64,000 bases of DNA from Streptomyces sp. PCS3-D2 (GCF_000612545.2 NZ_CP097800.1:4092501-4156500), one strand, 5' to 3'; counted from the stretch's first letter, positions 40,022-49,455 are shown. Notes: generated from the sequence alone by a model not told the origin. Numbers and translations: made by a program.

Positions 40022-40048
40022 CGGCGTCTCCCAGCCTCGCACGGCGGG

Positions 40049-41260
40049 CTAGAACGACGTGCCGAAGCCGTCGGCGAAGGAGTCGGCGCCGGCGCTGCCG
40101 GAGGATCCCTTGCCGCCGGGTCCGCCCTTGCGGAGGGAGTCCAGGTCGGCCTTGATCGTGTCGACGGGGATGGCGAAGCCGAGGCCGACGCTGCCGGCGC
40201 TGGAATTGCCGGCCGAGGGCGAGTAGATCGCGGAGGGCATGCCCACGATCTCGCCCTTCATGTTGACCAGGGCGCCGCCGGAGTTGCCCGGGTTGAGGGA
40301 GGCGTCCGTCTGGAGGGCCTTGTACGAGGTGGTGTTCGAGCCGGTGTCCCCGTTGAACTGGCGGCCGCCGAAGGAGAAGGGCCAGCCGCCCTCGCCCTGC
40401 TGCCGGCCCTGCGGGGTGCTCCGGTCCGAGGTGGGCACCTTCACCTCGCGGTTCAGGGCCGAGACGATGCCGCTGGTCACGGTGCCGGTGAGGCCGTCGG
40501 GGGAGCCGATGGCGACGACCTGGTCGCCGACCCTGACGCTGCCGGAGTCGCCGAGCACGGCGGGCTTGAGGCCGCTCGCGCCCTGGAGCTTGATCAGGGC
40601 CAGGTCCTTCCCCGGGTCGGTGCCGACGATCTCGGCGCCGTACTTCTTGCCGTCGCTCGTCGTGACCTGGATCTGGGTGGCGCCGTCCACGACGTGGTTG
40701 TTGGTGGCGATCTCGCCGTCGGCGGTCAGCACGAAGCCGGAGCCGGTGCCCTGGCCGGAGCCGGTGCGGGTGTCGATGCGGACGACCGACGGGCTGACCT
40801 GTTCGGCGATGCCGGCGACCGTGCCGGTGCTGGACTGCGAGACGTTCGTGCCGCTGATCCCACCGCCGGTGGCGGTCTGCCGGTCCATCAGCTGCTGGAC
40901 GGCGGCCGCGGTGCCGCCGCCGACCAGGGCCGCGGCGAGCGCGACGGCGGCCAGCAGGGCGACGGGCTTCTTCGCGCGCCGGTCCGGTGCGGCGTGAGCC
41001 GGCCCCTGCGGGGTGCCCGGGTCGCCGTCGCCGCCGGCCGCCGCCGGGACGGTCTCGCCCACGATGACCGGCGGCCGGTGAGCCTCGTGCCAGCCGGGCG
41101 CGGCCGGCGGGTAGGAGGGCGGCGGCGGATACGCCCCGGTCCCGGCTCCGGCCCCGTGCGCCGGCCGGTTGCCTCCGTGCTGCCAGTCCTCGCCGAGCGG
41201 CGCGTGCGGGGGGCGGTGTTCCTGCGGGTACTCGCCTTCGCGGCGGAAGCTCTCGGTCAT
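40049..41260 (-). CDS. HtrA-like membrane-anchored serine protease without PDZ domain
   Basis: 403 aa. A Pro/Gly-rich cytoplasmic tail (about 95 residues), one membrane helix (about 99-120), then a trypsin-like protease with His189 (NNHVVDG), Asp219 (GKDLALIKL) and Ser327 ([10 protein letters not shown]). The protein ends about 75 residues after the catalytic Ser, so the PDZ domain usual for HtrA/DegP is missing. Predicted envelope quality-control protease. ATG at 41260 with GGAGAG upstream. Three 11-nt-spaced repeats sit in front of it, likely the target of the neighbouring response regulator. Confidence 0.88.
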   Translation of the reverse strand: MTESFRREGEYPQEHRPPHAPLGEDWQHGGNRPAHGAGAGTGAYPPPPSYPPAAPGWHEAHRPPVIVGETVPAAAGGDGDPGTPQGPAHAAPDRRAKKPVALLAAVALAAALVGGGTAAAVQQLMDRQTATGGGISGTNVSQSSTGTVAGIAEQVSPSVVRIDTRTGSGQGTGSGFVLTADGEIATNNHVVDGATQIQVTTSDGKKYGAEIVGTDPGKDLALIKLQGASGLKPAVLGDSGSVRVGDQVVAIGSPDGLTGTVTSGIVSALNREVKVPTSDRSTPQGRQQGEGGWPFSFGGRQFNGDTGSNTTSYKALQTDASLNPGNSGGALVNMKGEIVGMPSAIYSPSAGNSSAGSVGLGFAIPVDTIKADLDSLRKGGPGGKGSSGSAGADSFADGFGTSF

Positions 41261-41281
41261 GAGACGACTCTCCCCGCCGTG

Positions 41282-41309
41282 GATGAGAGCCGCCTGAGTC
41301 CGACCTGAG
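41282..41309 (-). promoter_or_regulatory. 11-nt direct repeats upstream of htrA-like gene
   Basis: On the minus strand CTCAGGTCGGA, CTCAGGCGGCT and CTCATC follow each other with an exact 11-nt period, 22-50 nt before the ATG. This spacing is what tandem OmpR-type regulators bind, and the adjacent locus encodes one. Confidence 0.65.
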
Positions 41310-41455
41310 AAGCCCGACAGAACCGCGTATGCCCGATATAAGGGCACGTCCGCCCGTGCGGGGCCGCGTCAGACCCCGGAACCCCGCGCGATGCGGTACA
41401 GCACGTTCGGACGCAGCGGCCCGTCGCCGACCCGGCGGACCCGGCCGGTCGGGCC

Positions 41456-42478
41456 TCAGCGGCAGCCGCAGGAGCGACGGATCACCAGGGCCGACGGGAA
41501 CTGCTTGAGGCGCTCACGGCGCGAGCCGGCCACGCGCAGGCCGTCGTCCAGGACCAGGTCCACCGCCGCGCGGGCCATCGCCGGGCGGTCCGAGGCCACC
41601 GTGGTCAGCGGCGGGTCGGTGAGGGCCGCCTCCTTGACGTCGTCGAAGCCGGCCACGGCCAGCTCCTCGGGCACGTCGATGCGCAGCTCGCGCGCGGCGC
41701 GCAGCACGCCGATCGCCTGGTCGTCCGTGGCGCAGAAGATGGCCGTCGGCCGGTCGGGCCGCGCCAGGACCTCCAGGGCGACCGTGTAGGCGTCGTAGCG
41801 GTTGTAGGGGGCCTCGATGAGCCGGCCCTCGACGGAGCGGCCGGCCTCCAGCATGGCCCGGCGCCAGCCCTCGACGTGGTCGGCGACCGGGTCGCCGACC
41901 GAGGGGGTGTTCTCGATGCCGCCGATGCAGGCGACGTACGCGTGCCCGTGCTCCAGCAGGTGCCGGGTGGCGAGCTGGGCGCCGCCGATGTCGTCGGTGA
42001 CGACCGCGACGTCGTCGATCGCCTCCGGGCGCTCGTGCAGCAGCACCACGCGGGCGTCCCACGCCTCGATCTCGCCGGCCGCCTGCTCACTCATGCCCTG
42101 GCTGACCAGGATCAGGCCCGAGACCCGCATACCCAGGAAGGCCCGCAGGTAGTGGACCTCACGCTCGGTGCGGTAGTCGGAGTTGCCGACCAGGACCATC
42201 TTTCCGCGCTCGGCGGCGGCCTGCTCGACCGCGTGCGCCATCTCCGCGAAGAACGGCTGGCGCGCATCGGGGACGATCATGCCTATGAGGTCGGTGCGCC
42301 GCGACGCCATCGCCTGGGCGACCCGGTCCGGGCGGTAGCCCAGGTCCTTGATCGCGGCGAGGACACGCTCGCGCGTGGCCGGGGCGACCGGCCGGGGTCC
42401 GTTGTTGATGACGTAGCTCACGACGGCGGTAGAAGTACCCGCAAGTCGCGCTACGTCATCCCGCGTCACCTTGGCCAC
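41456..42478 (-). CDS. LacI-family transcriptional regulator
   Basis: 340 aa. LacI helix-turn-helix at the N-terminus ([20 protein letters not shown] with the hinge [15 protein letters not shown]) and a periplasmic-binding-protein-like sensor domain. It ends with RRSCGCR, three residues rich in Cys, an ending seen in other streptomycete LacI proteins. The effector sugar is not evident because no sugar operon is adjacent. Monocistronic. Confidence 0.9.
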   Translation of the reverse strand: MAKVTRDDVARLAGTSTAVVSYVINNGPRPVAPATRERVLAAIKDLGYRPDRVAQAMASRRTDLIGMIVPDARQPFFAEMAHAVEQAAAERGKMVLVGNSDYRTEREVHYLRAFLGMRVSGLILVSQGMSEQAAGEIEAWDARVVLLHERPEAIDDVAVVTDDIGGAQLATRHLLEHGHAYVACIGGIENTPSVGDPVADHVEGWRRAMLEAGRSVEGRLIEAPYNRYDAYTVALEVLARPDRPTAIFCATDDQAIGVLRAARELRIDVPEELAVAGFDDVKEAALTDPPLTTVASDRPAMARAAVDLVLDDGLRVAGSRRERLKQFPSALVIRRSCGCR

Positions 42479-42548
42479 GCGCGGCAGTCTACGCGGGGTG
42501 ACCTATCTCCGGGCAGCGAGTCCCGCGGACCGGACGATCACCGGGCCG

Positions 42549-43331
42549 TTACGCCGACCGGGTGGCCGCCCCGGAGGCCCGCGAGGAGTCCTCCGCGGCC
42601 GCCTCCGCGGCGACCTGGGCCGCCGCCTGGGCCGCGGCCTCCGCCGCCGCCCGCTCCACCTTCTCCGGCGTGACGAAGCGGTAGCCGACGTTGCGGACCG
42701 TGCCGATCAGGGACTCGTGCTCGGGGCCGAGTTTCGCGCGCAGCCGCCGTACGTGCACGTCGACCGTCCGGGTGCCCCCGAAGTAGTCGTAGCCCCAGAC
42801 CTCCTGCAGCAGCTGCGCGCGGGTGAAGACCCGGCCGGGATGCTGCGCGAGGTACTTCAGGAGCTCGAACTCCTTGAAGGTGAGGTCCAGCACCCGCCCC
42901 TTGAGCTTGGCGGAGTAGGTGGCCTCGTCCACCGACAGGTCGCCGTTGCGGATCTCCATGGGGGAGTCGTCCGAGCCGATCTGCTGGCGGCCGGTGGCCA
43001 GCCGCAGGCGTGCCTCGACCTCGGCGGGGCCGGCGGTGTCCAGCAGGACGTCGTCGATGCCCCAGTCGGCGGTGACGGCCGCCAGGCCGCCCTCGGTGAC
43101 GACGAGGATCAGCGGACAGCCGGGGCCGGTGGAGCGCAGCAGCTGGCACAGCGACCGGACCTGCGGCAGGTCGCGGCGGCCGTCCACGAGGATGACGTCG
43201 GCGCCCGGGGTGTCGACGAGGGCGGGGCCCTCGGCCGGTGCCACCCGGACGTTGTGCAGCAGCAGGCCGAGTGCGGGCAGCACTTCGGTCGACGGCTGCA
43301 GTGCGTTGGTGAGCAGCAGGAGCGAGCTCAT
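42549..43331 (-). CDS. glnR: GlnR nitrogen regulator
   Basis: 260 aa. An atypical receiver domain ([20 protein letters not shown]...[13 protein letters not shown], Asp50 present but the acidic pocket and Lys/Thr residues incomplete) is followed by a winged-helix DNA-binding domain ([34 protein letters not shown]). Ala-rich C-terminal tail. The sequence matches actinobacterial GlnR, the orphan master regulator of nitrogen assimilation (glnA, amtB, nirB). No kinase gene is nearby, as expected. Confidence 0.95.
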   Translation of the reverse strand: MSSLLLLTNALQPSTEVLPALGLLLHNVRVAPAEGPALVDTPGADVILVDGRRDLPQVRSLCQLLRSTGPGCPLILVVTEGGLAAVTADWGIDDVLLDTAGPAEVEARLRLATGRQQIGSDDSPMEIRNGDLSVDEATYSAKLKGRVLDLTFKEFELLKYLAQHPGRVFTRAQLLQEVWGYDYFGGTRTVDVHVRRLRAKLGPEHESLIGTVRNVGYRFVTPEKVERAAAEAAAQAAAQVAAEAAAEDSSRASGAATRSA

Positions 43332-43806
43332 GACCGACCACCTGCCCGGGCCGGACGGTGGTGCACGGTTCGCTGGTCCATCACGTCGGTTCCTCCTCGG
43401 TCCCGTCGAGGACGTGCGCGGTACTGCTTCGTACGTGTCGCCCGGTGTCCTCGCGTCCCCGCGCCCTGGGGGCCGACTCGGTCACCGTTGTTCTCGGTTC
43501 GTTCAACGTGCTGAAAGCACAAAAGGACCCGGGGGCCACATTGCCCGGATCCTCTCGCCAGCAGAATAGCCCACCTGCTCTTCCCGACCGAGGCCCTCTT
43601 ACTTCATCCTCTGTGGTTCCTGCCACGCTCCTGCCACGTTCCCGCCCTGCGTATGCACCGTTTTTCACCGCAACGGAGGCATGCGGGACGCCGGTGCCGG
43701 TCCACCCCGGCGCACGGACGGCGCGTCGGGGCACGCCGGGGGCGGCGGCCGGAGGGGCCATCATGGAGGCCGACGGCAGAGAGCCGACGAGACGATGGGA
43801 GCTGCA
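43332..43806. other. intergenic region between glnR and the ThiS-like gene
   Basis: 475 nt without a supported gene. It should hold the glnR promoter. A GGACCCGG/CCCGGATCC imperfect hairpin lies near 43528-43555, and a TATTCT -10-like element (minus strand) near 43565. Confidence 0.4.
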
Positions 43807-44061
43807 GTGGCAACCGGAACCATCCGCTACTGGGCGGCGGCCAAGGCCGCTGCCGGGACTGCGGAGGAGCCGTACTCGGCGCGGACACTGGCCGAGGCGC
43901 TCGACGGCGTGCGGGAACGCCACCCGGGGGAGCTGACCCGGGTCCTGCTGCGCTGCTCCTTCCTCGTGAACGAAGAGCCCGTGGGCAAGCGCCCGCACGA
44001 CTCCGTGGCACTGACCGAAGGGGGCACCGTCGAGGTGCTCCCGCCGTTCGCGGGCGGGTGA
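43807..44061 (+). CDS. ThiS/MoaD-like ubiquitin-fold sulfur carrier
   Basis: 84 aa with the beta-grasp pattern of MoaD/ThiS (TIRYWAAAKAAAGTAEEPYS, LVNEEPVG, DSVALTEGGTVEVLPPFAGG) and, decisively, a C-terminal Gly-Gly that is thiocarboxylated by a MoeB/ThiF enzyme. It donates sulfur to molybdopterin, thiamine or another pathway; no partner synthase gene is adjacent, so the pathway is open. GTG at 43807 with GGGAG 5 nt upstream; ATG at 43795 is an alternative. Confidence 0.85.
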   Translation: MATGTIRYWAAAKAAAGTAEEPYSARTLAEALDGVRERHPGELTRVLLRCSFLVNEEPVGKRPHDSVALTEGGTVEVLPPFAGG

Positions 44062-44071
44062 GCGGGAGCCG

Positions 44072-45730
44072 ATGAGCACGCCTGAGGAACGACAGCAGCA
44101 GTCGCAGCAGCAGCCGCAGCAGGATCCGTACGGGACCCAGACCTGGCAGGCCGACACCTGGGACACCGGCTATCAGCCGGTGCATCCGCCGCTGGGCGCG
44201 GTGCCCGGGCAGCCGGTCGCGCCCGAGGGCTGGTTCCGCGAGGAGGCCGCAGGCCCGGGGGCGGGTGCCGTCCCCGGCCCGGCCGGGGCCTACCCGCCGT
44301 ACCCGGCCCAGAGCCAGGACCTCGGCCACGGCCACGGCCTCGGCCAGGCTCCGGCCGAGGGGCCGGCCTGGGGAGCACCGGGCACCGGTCCCGAGCCGCA
44401 GACGCCGGCTCCGCAGGGCTGGTTCCGCGACGAGGCGTCGGCCGTGCCGGCGCAGGACTGGTCGCAGGGCGGCCAGGGTGGCCAGGTTGTGGCGGGGTCC
44501 GGTGCCGCGGAGCAGACGGCCTACCTGCCGCCGTATCCGGGTCCCGGCCAGGAGCAGGGGGGCGCCGCCGAGCAGACCGCCTACCTGCCGCCCTACACCG
44601 GCCCGGCACAGCAGCCGGTGGCTCCGCAGGGCTGGTTCCGCGACGAGGCGTCGGCCGTGCCGGCGCAGGACTGGTCGCAGGGCGGCCAGGGCGGCCAGGT
44701 TGTGGCGGGGTCCGGTGCCGCGGAGCAGACGGCCTACCTGCCGCCGTATCCGGGTCCCGGCCAGGAGCAGGGGGGCGCCGCCGAGCAGACCGCCTACCTG
44801 CCGCCCTACACCGGCCCCGGGCAGGCGGCCCCCGACCCCGACCCGGCCCCGGGCCCGGCTCCCGCCGCGGCCGGAGCGGGAGCCGCCGCTCCCGCCGGGG
44901 ACGCCTCCGGGACACCCGGGGCACCCGAGGCCACCGACTGGTCCCCGCCCACCCTCGCCGGGAACACCCTGCGCGCCGTGGACCCGGCCCAGGCCCGTGC
45001 CGAAGGCCGGTCGCCGATCATCGACCCCGGCCCGCAGTCGGCCATACTGACCGCCGCCCTCGGGCTGCTGCTCGCCGTGGCCGCCGCCGTCGGGCAGTTC
45101 GCCCTGCTCGTGCCGCTGATCGCCCTCCAGGGCCTCACCGCGGCCGGCTGGTTCCGCCTCAACGGCATGTGGCCGGCCCGCCAGGGCATCGCCCTCGCCT
45201 TCGCCGGAGCCCTGGCCGCCGACGCGGCCGTGCTCGCGGTGGAGGAGGCGTACGGCGCCGGAGCGATCGTCGGCACCCTCGGCGCCTGGGTGCTGCTCAC
45301 CCTCGTGCTCCAGCTGCGCAGCCAGGCCGATCCCGACGAGCGGATGTACGGGCTGATGGCTTCGGTGGCCTCGGCCGCCCTCGCCATCGTCTGTGCCGGC
45401 TACCTGGCCGCCGACACCGCCGCCGTCACGGTCGGCGCCGCCGCCGTGGCCGTCGCGGTGTTCGTCCGCGCGCTGCCGCTGCCCACCGCCACCTCGGTCG
45501 GGGTCTCGCTGGCCGCGGCCGCGGGCGCGGGCGTCGCGGCCGGCGGGATCACTTCCGTCGGGGTCGGCGGGGCGCTGCTCGGCCTGGCCGCCGGGGTGTG
45601 CGCGCTGGTCGGTCTGCGCGTGGCCGCGTACGACTACCCGTCGAAGTTCGTGCACATGACGGCCGGTGTGGCGCTGCCGCTCGCGGCCGCCGCCCCCGCG
45701 GTGTACCTGATCGGGCGGGTGGTGGGCTGA
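44072..45730 (+). CDS. membrane protein with repeat-containing disordered N-terminus
   Basis: 552 aa. Residues 1-290 are Gln/Pro/Gly-rich and contain two almost identical 71-residue units (PQGWFRDEASAVPAQDWSQG... to ...AEQTAYLPPYTGP), each itself holding two AEQTAYLPPY copies. The second half has about nine to ten hydrophobic helices from residue 320. It follows the ThiS-like gene by 10 nt, so it may be co-transcribed. No enzymatic motif recognised. The long intracellular disordered tail may recruit other proteins. Confidence 0.75.
   Translation: MSTPEERQQQSQQQPQQDPYGTQTWQADTWDTGYQPVHPPLGAVPGQPVAPEGWFREEAAGPGAGAVPGPAGAYPPYPAQSQDLGHGHGLGQAPAEGPAWGAPGTGPEPQTPAPQGWFRDEASAVPAQDWSQGGQGGQVVAGSGAAEQTAYLPPYPGPGQEQGGAAEQTAYLPPYTGPAQQPVAPQGWFRDEASAVPAQDWSQGGQGGQVVAGSGAAEQTAYLPPYPGPGQEQGGAAEQTAYLPPYTGPGQAAPDPDPAPGPAPAAAGAGAAAPAGDASGTPGAPEATDWSPPTLAGNTLRAVDPAQARAEGRSPIIDPGPQSAILTAALGLLLAVAAAVGQFALLVPLIALQGLTAAGWFRLNGMWPARQGIALAFAGALAADAAVLAVEEAYGAGAIVGTLGAWVLLTLVLQLRSQADPDERMYGLMASVASAALAIVCAGYLAADTAAVTVGAAAVAVAVFVRALPLPTATSVGVSLAAAAGAGVAAGGITSVGVGGALLGLAAGVCALVGLRVAAYDYPSKFVHMTAGVALPLAAAAPAVYLIGRVVG
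44408..44818 (+). repeat. 213-bp tandem direct repeat inside the membrane-protein gene
   Basis: Unit 1 starts at 44408 and unit 2 at 44621. About 198 bp are identical between them except one synonymous-type change (GGTGGCC against GGCGGCC near 44480/44693). Offset 213 bp keeps the reading frame (71 codons). Confidence 0.9.
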
Positions 45731-45818
45731 CCCTGTGCCGTCCCCCGTCGCTGACGGTCTCCTGACGCACCGGCATGGTCCACTGGACCGCACGTACCGA
45801 TCGGCAGGGGGAGGGCAC

Positions 45819-46544
45819 GTGCGCATCGTGCGCGTCGTCGTGATCATCGCAGTGGTGCTCGGGGCCTTGTTCGTGGGCGTGGACCGCTGGGCGGTCGGCT
45901 ACGCCGAGAACCGGCTGGCCGACCGCATACAGGCCCGGCAGGGCCTGGCCGGCGGCGCGGAGGTGGAGATCCGCGGGTTTCCCTTCCTGACCCAGGCCCT
46001 CAGCCACGAGTTCGAGAGGGTGGACCTGAAGCTCACGGGCGTCGAGGTCGCCGCGGAGGGCCGCAGGACGCGGCTCTCGGAGCTCGACGCGAGCTTCCGC
46101 GGGGTGCGGCTCAACGGTGACTACAGCGGCGGCACGGCCGAGCGCGCCGACGGCACCGGGCTCATCACCTACGCCGACCTGACCGCGGCCTCGCAGACCG
46201 GCGCGACCCTCTCCTACGGCGGTGCGCCCGGCAAGGTGAAGGTCGCCGCGTCGGTGGACATCGCCGGGCGGAAGCTGTCGCGCAGCGTCATCTCGACGAT
46301 CACGCTCGTGGACGCACCGGGCTCCGGGGGCGGCGCGGGCGGAAAGATCGTCCGGGTGCGCGCCGAGGAGGTGCCGGGCGAGGGCATCCCCGGCCTGGAG
46401 CGGCTCGTGCGGCGGCAGACCGATTTCGACCGCACCATCGACAGCGGCCTTCCGGCGGGCCTCCGGCTCTCGGCCCTGACCTCGGACGAGGCCGGCGTGC
46501 ACCTCACCCTGGGCGGCTCGAACGTGCAGATGGCCGGATCGTGA
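45819..46544 (+). CDS. LmeA/DUF2993-type lipid-binding protein
   Basis: About 241 aa. N-terminal membrane anchor (IVRVVVIIAVVLGALFVGV), then the DUF2993/LmeA-like domain with YAENRLADRIQARQ, EIRGFPFLTQ and a beta-rich body. Family knowledge: LmeA proteins bind phospholipids or glycolipids in the envelope. GTG at 45819 follows GGGGGAGGG. Single gene, 88 nt after the previous one. Confidence 0.8.
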   Translation: MRIVRVVVIIAVVLGALFVGVDRWAVGYAENRLADRIQARQGLAGGAEVEIRGFPFLTQALSHEFERVDLKLTGVEVAAEGRRTRLSELDASFRGVRLNGDYSGGTAERADGTGLITYADLTAASQTGATLSYGGAPGKVKVAASVDIAGRKLSRSVISTITLVDAPGSGGGAGGKIVRVRAEEVPGEGIPGLERLVRRQTDFDRTIDSGLPAGLRLSALTSDEAGVHLTLGGSNVQMAGS

Positions 46545-46669
46545 GACGGTGTGGTCCGATCCGCAGAAGGACGGGCCGGGCGGCAGGTCCCGCGGGCGTC
46601 CGGGCGCCCGGAAAGCCTGTTCCCATCCCATGATGCGGACGATCCTGTCTCGGAATATGACACACCGGT

Positions 46670-46697
46670 GACAGGGCGGCTGATTCGTCCCTACGAT
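46670..46697 (+). promoter_or_regulatory. promoter of the cys leader-cysA unit
   Basis: TGACAG (46670-46675) and TACGAT (46692-46697) are spaced by 16 nt. Transcription would start at about 46703-46706, that is, at or just before the ATG of the leader peptide, so the leader may be translated from a leaderless message. Confidence 0.6.
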
Positions 46698-46705
46698 CCA
46701 TGGCT

Positions 46706-46789
46706 ATGAAGCATCAGCAGGCGGACCTCACGAAGCGACGGGCAGTAGACCTGTGTCGCGTCGCCGCCATGCTCTGTCGATCCATGTGA
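46706..46789 (+). CDS. cysteine-containing leader peptide upstream of cysA
   Basis: A 27-codon frame (MKHQQADLTKRRAVDL...) with Cys codons at positions 17 and 24 and a basic KRR in the middle, ending LCRSM. It lies about 180 nt before the sulfurtransferase gene, directly downstream of a promoter. Short leaders with conserved Lys-Arg-Arg...Leu-Cys-Arg sequences precede sulfur-assimilation genes in streptomycetes, and Cys uORFs in Mycobacterium smegmatis are known to couple cysteine supply to downstream expression. An ATG at 46700 would add two residues. Confidence 0.7.
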   Translation: MKHQQADLTKRRAVDLCRVAAMLCRSM

Positions 46790-46967
46790 CGTGTGAGCGC
46801 AACCGCTCCATCAGCCGGACGACGGCCCCGACAGGCCCTTCCCGCGTGACCGCACCTGCCTCCTGACTCCTGACGCCTCCCCGCGCAGGGAATCGAGCGC
46901 ACCCGCAGGCACGCAGCACAGCGCAACCCGCACCGCCCCGCCGCACACTGCCCCGGAGGAGAACACC

Positions 46968-47813
46968 ATGAGCCGCAGCGACGTTCTCGTAGACGCCGAC
47001 TGGGTCGAGGCCCACCTGAACGACGCCGACGTCGTCATCGTCGAGGTGGACGAGGACACGTCCGCCTACGACAAGAACCACATCACCAACGCCGTCCGGA
47101 TCGACTGGAAGACCGACCTCCAGGACCCGGTCCGCCGCGACTTCGTGGACCAGGAGGGCTTCGAGAAGCTCCTCTCCGCCAAGGGCATCTCCAACGACGA
47201 CACCGTCGTCCTCTACGGCGGCAACAACAACTGGTTCGCCTCCTACGCCTACTGGTACTTCAAGCTCTACGGCCACCAGGACGTCAAGCTCCTCGACGGC
47301 GGCCGCAAGAAGTGGGAGCTCGACTCCCGCGACCTGGTCGACGGCAAGGACGTCCCGAACCGCCCGGCCACCGAGTACAAGGCCAAGGCCCAGGACGCCT
47401 CCATCCGCGCCTTCCGCGACGACGTCGTGGCCGCGATCGGCTCCCTGAACCTGGTCGACGTGCGTTCCCCCGACGAGTTCTCGGGCAAGCTGCTCGCCCC
47501 GGCGCACCTCCCGCAGGAGCAGTCGCAGCGCCCCGGCCACGTGCCGAGCGCCCGCAACATCCCGTGGTCGAAGAACGCCAACGACGACGGAACCTTCAAG
47601 TCGGACGACGAGCTCAAGGCGCTCTACGAGACCGAGCAGGTCGACCTGGCGAAGGACACCATCGCCTACTGCCGCATCGGTGAGCGCTCCGCGCTCACGT
47701 GGTTCGTGCTGCACGAGCTCCTGGGCCAGGAGAACGTCAAGAACTACGACGGCTCGTGGACCGAGTACGGCTCGCTGGTCGGCGTGCCGATCGAGCTCGG
47801 CCCCAACAAGTAA
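46968..47813 (+). CDS. cysA: thiosulfate sulfurtransferase (rhodanese, two-domain)
   Basis: 281 aa with tandem rhodanese domains. The catalytic Cys235 lies in AYCRIGERSALTW; the first domain is the inactive half and has DDTVVLYGGNNN. It transfers sulfur from thiosulfate to an acceptor. Excellent Shine-Dalgarno (CCGGAGGAG). Followed after 55 nt by a DUF1416 gene, the usual partner in actinobacteria, and preceded by the cysteine leader. Confidence 0.93.
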   Translation: MSRSDVLVDADWVEAHLNDADVVIVEVDEDTSAYDKNHITNAVRIDWKTDLQDPVRRDFVDQEGFEKLLSAKGISNDDTVVLYGGNNNWFASYAYWYFKLYGHQDVKLLDGGRKKWELDSRDLVDGKDVPNRPATEYKAKAQDASIRAFRDDVVAAIGSLNLVDVRSPDEFSGKLLAPAHLPQEQSQRPGHVPSARNIPWSKNANDDGTFKSDDELKALYETEQVDLAKDTIAYCRIGERSALTWFVLHELLGQENVKNYDGSWTEYGSLVGVPIELGPNK

Positions 47814-47868
47814 TACCGGGCACGCGACGCCCTCGTCATACGACCTTCTCCAGGACAGGACAGAGAAC

Positions 47869-48159
47869 ATGTGTGGAGCACAGATCGGCGGGCCCGACCT
47901 CGCCACCCTCAAGCCCGGTGAGACCGCGATCCAGGGCCAGGTGACCAAGGACGGCGAGCCCGTCAGCGGTTACGTGCGGCTGCTGGACTCGACCGGCGAG
48001 TTCACCGCCGAGGTCCCGACCTCGGCCACCGGCCAGTTCCGCTTCTACGCCGCCACCGGCTCCTGGACGCTGCGCGCGCTCGTCCCGGGTGCCCAGGCGG
48101 ACCGCGCCGTCGTCGTCGCCGAGGCCGGCGGCGTGACGGACGTGGTGATCGCGGTCTGA
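47869..48159 (+). CDS. DUF1416 protein
   Basis: 96 aa. Single small beta-rich domain starting MCGAQIGGPDLATLKPGET and containing GYVRLLDSTGEFTAEVPTS and FRFYAATGSWTLRAL. DUF1416 proteins consistently follow the two-domain sulfurtransferase in actinobacteria. The conserved Cys2 could carry sulfur, which is inference. Co-transcribed with cysA; a strong terminator follows. Confidence 0.88.
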   Translation: MCGAQIGGPDLATLKPGETAIQGQVTKDGEPVSGYVRLLDSTGEFTAEVPTSATGQFRFYAATGSWTLRALVPGAQADRAVVVAEAGGVTDVVIAV

Positions 48160-48191
48160 GCACCGCACATGTGATCACCTGATCGACCGGC

Positions 48192-48246
48192 CGAAGGGCC
48201 GCACCCCCGGGGGTTGGACGCCACTGGAACGGGGTGCGGCCCTTCG
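48192..48246 (+). terminator. terminator after cysA-DUF1416
   Basis: 16-bp perfect stem (CGAAGGGCCGCACCCC / GGGGTGCGGCCCTTCG) with a 23-nt loop, 33 nt after the stop. Confidence 0.8.
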
Positions 48247-48277
48247 CGCCGTTCGCACGCCGACCTACGCTGGAGGC

Positions 48278-48541
48278 ATGTACGCCCGGCGCCGGCGCGC
48301 CTACTTCCTGCTGATGGGCGGATGCCTCTTCCTCTTCGTCTCCGCCTGGTCCTTCGTGCGCCTGTGGTCGGTCGAGGCGGCCGTGGCCATGTGCGTCGTC
48401 GCCATGGTCATCCCGCCGGTGGCCGCGGTGGTCGCGAACCGGCGCGGCCCGGACGACCGCTGGTGGGACGACCCCTCGGGGGACCCGAAGTCCGACGAGT
48501 GGTGGGACGAACTGGACGGAAAGCGGCGCCGCGAGGACTGA
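48278..48541 (+). CDS. DUF3099 small membrane protein
   Basis: 87 aa. Two hydrophobic helices (about 8-28 and 33-54) and a Trp/Asp-rich cytoplasmic tail (RWWDDPSGDPKSDEWWDEL), characteristic of actinobacterial DUF3099. ATG after GGAGGC; function unknown. Confidence 0.85.
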   Translation: MYARRRRAYFLLMGGCLFLFVSAWSFVRLWSVEAAVAMCVVAMVIPPVAAVVANRRGPDDRWWDDPSGDPKSDEWWDELDGKRRRED

Positions 48542-48639
48542 ATCCCCGCGAGACAAGAACGTGACCAGGCTTCGTACAACCGCTCCACCACGCCGAGGGT
48601 CATGGGGTACGCGCGGGTAACCCACCCGCGCTTCCGGTT

Positions 48640-49455
48640 TTGTGGGGGACCCCGTTGGAACACGATCAGACCATCCCTGAGCAGCGGAAAGAGGAGGAAA
48701 GCACACCGGAGCCGGATACATCGGCCACGTCGGTCCCGCGACGACGGCCGCTGCGGCGCACGACGCTCCTCATCGCGGGCGCGGCCGTGCTCGGCGTCCT
48801 CGCCGGCACCGTCACCGGCTATGCGGTCCAGTACCACCGCGAGCCCACCCCGCTGCCGCCGCTGGCCCAGCAGAAGATGGACGGGCCGAAGCCGGCCGCA
48901 GTGAACGACGCGACGAGCCGGCGCTCGATCAACGCCAACCGCTGGCACAAGGCGGACGACGGTCTGGCCAAGAAGCTGCTGGAGCTCCCGGGGGGCGCGC
49001 AGGACGGCTTCTCCGGTCCCGCGTCCACCGACACCTTCTCCGCGGACTACTTCCTTGAGCCCTCCCACGGGGTCGGCTCGCTCATCAGGCAGGCCGGCCG
49101 CCTCGCCACCGCCCGGTGGTCCGAGAACGACCGGAACTTCATCGAGATCAACCTGCTGCAGTTCCGCGACCGCGGCGGCGCCGACGACTTCTACGCGGAC
49201 ATCGTGCAGTACATGCCCGGCAAGGACAACGCAGGCAACGCGGGCAAGGAGCTCCCGGGAGTCCCGGCGGACTTCGGCCACCTGTGGATCGACTCCACGG
49301 CCCACCAGGAGCCCGGCTACCACCCGCTGCGGCAGGGCCGGGCCGTGGTCCGGCGCGGTGACATCGTGATGAGCGTCGAGTACACGAACAACCGCGGCAG
49401 CGTCGACGAGAAGGCCCTGGTCGAGCTGGCCAAGCGGCAGATGGAGCGGCTGTGA
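48640..49455 (+). CDS. membrane-anchored extracytoplasmic protein, first of three coupled
   Basis: About 271 aa. A charged cytoplasmic tail with PRRRPLRRT, one membrane helix (about 42-65), then an extracytoplasmic domain containing GGADDFYADIVQYMPGKDN and VVRRGDIVMSVEYTNNRG. No family named. GTG at 48640 is used; a TTG at 48655 with GGGGGAC upstream is possible. The stop overlaps the next gene's start (GTGA), so it is translated together with the two genes downstream, which share topology. Confidence 0.7.
   Translation: MWGTPLEHDQTIPEQRKEEESTPEPDTSATSVPRRRPLRRTTLLIAGAAVLGVLAGTVTGYAVQYHREPTPLPPLAQQKMDGPKPAAVNDATSRRSINANRWHKADDGLAKKLLELPGGAQDGFSGPASTDTFSADYFLEPSHGVGSLIRQAGRLATARWSENDRNFIEINLLQFRDRGGADDFYADIVQYMPGKDNAGNAGKELPGVPADFGHLWIDSTAHQEPGYHPLRQGRAVVRRGDIVMSVEYTNNRGSVDEKALVELAKRQMERL

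Noticed and set aside
44408-44818. Possible CRISPR-like repeats
   Set aside because: Only two long units in a coding frame, with no short regular repeat-spacer pattern.
43604-45847. Minus-strand frame opposite the repeat-containing membrane protein
   Set aside because: Its apparent repeats are only the complement of the 213-bp duplication.
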